64,000 nucleotides of DNA from HdN1 sp052035295. GTDB lineage: Bacteria; Pseudomonadota; Gammaproteobacteria; Pseudomonadales; Ketobacteraceae. The DNA is taken from positions 22,294 to 86,293 of the forward strand of contig JBPOHS010000099.1 in NCBI GenBank assembly GCA_052035295.1, written 5' to 3'. Positions 62,090 through 64,000 of the stretch are shown here, in pieces. The position numbers and the translations under genes are program-made. The stretch's first letter is position 1. Each line of letters opens with the position of its first letter. The notes under the pieces are model-generated. The model was not told the origin of the DNA, searched no databases, and was given only the letters and a program-made list of their open reading frames with translations.

Positions 62090-62830
62090 ATGAGTCAGTC
62101 TTCCGGCCGGGACGATATTTTCTCCCGCCCCCAACCGCATCTGGTCGATTTTGCCTTTGACGAGCAGGTCGCAAATGTTTTCCCCGACATGATTCGCCGC
62201 TCGGTGCCGGGCTATGAGACCGTCATCAGCATGACTGGCGTGTTCGCCCGTCACTTTGCGCAACCTGAAAGCCGTATTTACGACCTCGGGTGTTCTTTGG
62301 GTGCCTCGACGTTGGCCATGACCACCTATGTGGATGCGCCGGACGTCGAGTTCATGGCGGTAGACAATTCTGCGGCCATGCTCGACAAGTGTCGGGGGAT
62401 TGTCAGCACGCAGGCGCCTGGCCGGGCGGTGCAGTATGTCTGTGCCGATATTCGCGACGTCGAGATCAGTAACGCCAGCCTTGTAGTGCTCAATTTCACC
62501 CTGCAGTTCATTCCGCTGGAAGATCGCGTCACCCTGCTGCAAAAAATAGCGGCGGGGTTACGGCCGGGCGGGGCGCTGGTGTTGTCGGAGAAGATCATTT
62601 TTCCAGTGCAGGAACAGCAGGCACTGCTGACTGACTTGCACCATGAATTCAAGCGTGCCAATGGCTACAGCGATCTGGAGATCAGTCAGAAGCGACAGGC
62701 CATCGAGAACGTGCTGGTGCCTGAAATGGCGGAAACGCATGAATCACGCCTGGCGTTGGCAGGGTTTACGACCGCTGCGGCTTGGTTTCAATGCTTCACT
62801 TTCGCATCCTGGGTGGCAGTAAAGGCATGA
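62090..62830 (+). CDS. cmoA: Carboxy-S-adenosyl-L-methionine synthase CmoA
   Basis: 246 residues, family length. Class I methyltransferase fold with YDLGCSLGASTLAM (SAM site), AVDNSAAML, and LNFTLQFIP. CmoA makes carboxy-SAM from SAM and prephenate, used by CmoB to modify uridine 34 of several tRNAs. Its stop (62828-62830) lies within reach of the cmoB start, so the two are coupled. The usual cmoA-cmoB order is kept. Confidence 0.95.
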   Translation: MSQSSGRDDIFSRPQPHLVDFAFDEQVANVFPDMIRRSVPGYETVISMTGVFARHFAQPESRIYDLGCSLGASTLAMTTYVDAPDVEFMAVDNSAAMLDKCRGIVSTQAPGRAVQYVCADIRDVEISNASLVVLNFTLQFIPLEDRVTLLQKIAAGLRPGGALVLSEKIIFPVQEQQALLTDLHHEFKRANGYSDLEISQKRQAIENVLVPEMAETHESRLALAGFTTAAAWFQCFTFASWVAVKA

Positions 62831-62835
62831 TTTCC

Positions 62836-63876
62836 ATGAGTGATTCGTCCATGAATGATTCGTCGTCGCAGGATGTTGCTGCGCAGTTGGCGGAATTGCC
62901 CGACGTCCTCGATGCGTCTCCCTTTTTGCAAGGCCTGGCACAATCGCCGTTGGCGCCATGGCAGACGCTTTTTGCACAGTTGATGCAGCAAGCGTTGGCC
63001 CCGGGCAAGCATGGCGATCTGGCGCGCTGGAGTGAGGCGCTCAAAGCCTTGCCAGAGTTGCCGATCGAACGCGTACAGCTTGATCTGGATGCGGTGACAG
63101 CCACCGTCAGCGGCGAGCTGGACTTTACGGTGCGGCAACAACTTATCGAAGCACTGCAAGGACTGCACCCATGGCGCAAGGGCCCCTTCGATATCGCCGG
63201 CGTACATATTGATACCGAGTGGCGCTCCGACTGGAAGTGGCAGCGCGTCAAACCGCATATCGCCCCCTTGCAAGGCCGTTGCGTGCTCGATGTCGGATGT
63301 GGCAGCGGCTACCACCTCTGGCGCATGGCCGGTGAAGGGGCGCGTTATGTGCTGGGCATCGATCCCTCCTTGTTGTTTCTCTGCCAGTTCTACGCCATGC
63401 GACGTTATTTGGGGCAGCGAAATGCGCATTTTTTGCCCGTTGGAATAGAAGCCTTGCCAGCGGACATGGGCGTGTTCGATACGGTGTTTTCCATGGGGGT
63501 GTTATATCACCGGCGCTCCCCCATCGAGCACCTGATGGAGCTCAAGGGACACCTTCGTCCCGGCGGCCAGTTGGTGCTGGAAACGCTGATCATCGATGGT
63601 GACGTCAACAGCGTGCTGGTTCCGGAAGGACGCTATGCCCGCATGGGCAATGTCTGGTTCCTGCCCTCGGTGGAGATGCTGTTACTGTGGATGCGCAAGC
63701 TGGGCTTCAAAAATCCGCGCGCGGTTGACGTGGCGGTGACAACGACCGAAGAACAACGCACCACCGACTGGATGCGCTTTCAATCGCTCCCGGATTTTCT
63801 CGATCCCCACGACAACACCCGCACTTGTGAAGGGTATCCGGCACCCAAGCGGGTCGTGGTGGTGGCCGAATCCTGA
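62836..63876 (+). CDS. cmoB: tRNA U34 carboxymethyltransferase CmoB
   Basis: 346 residues from ATG 62836 (AAAGG 10 bases upstream). ATG 62827, overlapping the cmoA stop (ATGA), is an alternative. The N-terminal ~100 residues are helical. The carboxy-SAM binding domain shows RCVLDVGCGSGYHLWRMAGE, LGIDPSLLFLCQF and FDTVFSMGVLYHRRSPIEHL, then LKGHLRPGGQLVLETL. CmoB transfers the carboxymethyl group to 5-hydroxyuridine 34 in tRNA to give cmo5U. The C-terminal CEGYPAPKR motif is typical. Confidence 0.95.
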   Translation: MSDSSMNDSSSQDVAAQLAELPDVLDASPFLQGLAQSPLAPWQTLFAQLMQQALAPGKHGDLARWSEALKALPELPIERVQLDLDAVTATVSGELDFTVRQQLIEALQGLHPWRKGPFDIAGVHIDTEWRSDWKWQRVKPHIAPLQGRCVLDVGCGSGYHLWRMAGEGARYVLGIDPSLLFLCQFYAMRRYLGQRNAHFLPVGIEALPADMGVFDTVFSMGVLYHRRSPIEHLMELKGHLRPGGQLVLETLIIDGDVNSVLVPEGRYARMGNVWFLPSVEMLLLWMRKLGFKNPRAVDVAVTTTEEQRTTDWMRFQSLPDFLDPHDNTRTCEGYPAPKRVVVVAES

Positions 63877-63921
63877 CAGCGGCTGAACCCGTCCAATGAC
63901 CGCTTCCTGGCGGCTACCAAA

Positions 63922-63949
63922 ATCTGCCTGGTATCAATACCAGGCAGAT
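63922..63949. repeat. 13-bp inverted repeat downstream of cmoB
   Basis: ATCTGCCTGGTAT is followed by CA and its exact complement. A strong hairpin 46 bases after cmoB, but without a T-run on either side, so a terminator is possible though atypical. Confidence 0.5.
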
Positions 63950-64000
63950 ATCAAAATCAGGCTGCTGCCAGTCGGTCCATCAGCGGTCAAGACCGGCGTG

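Overview
The window looks like the chromosome of a gammaproteobacterium. This rests on the core genes at the right end: cmoA-cmoB, rep, tag, a cytochrome c5-type protein and a TorF-like outer-membrane protein. The fatty-acid and lipid flavour (acyl-CoA dehydrogenase, fatty-acyl-AMP ligase, PLC-like lipoprotein) would fit a marine or hydrocarbon-associated Pseudomonadales/Oceanospirillales-type bacterium, but the genus cannot be fixed by reading. The left ~38.7 kb is a dense anti-phage defence island. The right ~25 kb, from about 39.1 kb, is ordinary backbone with some accessory secreted proteins.

Island, left to right. (1) A type 2 BREX operon whose left end is cut by the window: pglX (C-terminal part), an inserted AlbA_2/RecG-like ATP-binding regulator, pglY, pglZ, brxD and brxHI, mostly joined by 4-bp overlaps. 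(2) An AT-rich Ec67-like retron: an msr-msd RNA bounded by a perfect 13-bp a1/a2 inverted repeat, followed by a reverse transcriptase fused to a TOPRIM domain. (3) A chaperone-like operon of five or six genes at 16.15-24.24 kb: a small ORF, a GrpE-like protein, an Hsp70/DnaK-like ATPase with a long helical tail, a Cdc48/Vps4-type AAA+ ATPase, a membrane-anchored peptidoglycan-binding protein with six 31-residue repeats, and a zinc-ribbon protein with a degenerate J-like domain and a PH-like tail. This is the best candidate for an undescribed system. (4) A 1734-residue DUF4011-helicase-Vsr type protein, then an ADP-ribosylglycohydrolase. (5) About 2 kb of decayed DNA holding gene fragments and a perfect 49-bp palindrome. 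(6) McrB (with an EVE/PUA-like insertion), McrC and a GIY-YIG protein. (7) A HipA/HipB toxin-antitoxin pair with a candidate palindromic operator. (8) A 3' fragment of tRNA-Arg(CCG), preceded by short direct repeats, which probably marks the island's right attachment site. No integrase lies in the window, so the other end of the element is outside it.

Backbone. Next come a two-domain protein joining a berberine-bridge-type FAD oxidase to a fatty-acyl-AMP ligase, a divergent calcium-binding (thrombospondin type 3) lipoprotein, a MASE1-type hybrid histidine kinase, a PLC-like lipoprotein, an alpha/beta hydrolase overlapping a QueG-like iron-sulfur protein, tag, a cytochrome c5-like protein, a collagen-like exported protein and a TorF-like protein. 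The right end holds rep (minus strand), an SDR/acyl-CoA dehydrogenase/phosphotransferase/DUF6285 cluster, an unrecognised protein, and cmoA-cmoB for the wobble-uridine modification of tRNA.

How the genes work together: BREX, the retron, the DUF4011 helicase, McrBC and HipBA are layered, functionally separate defence or stress modules inside one tRNA-linked island. No rRNA, complete tRNA, CRISPR array or intact insertion sequence was seen.
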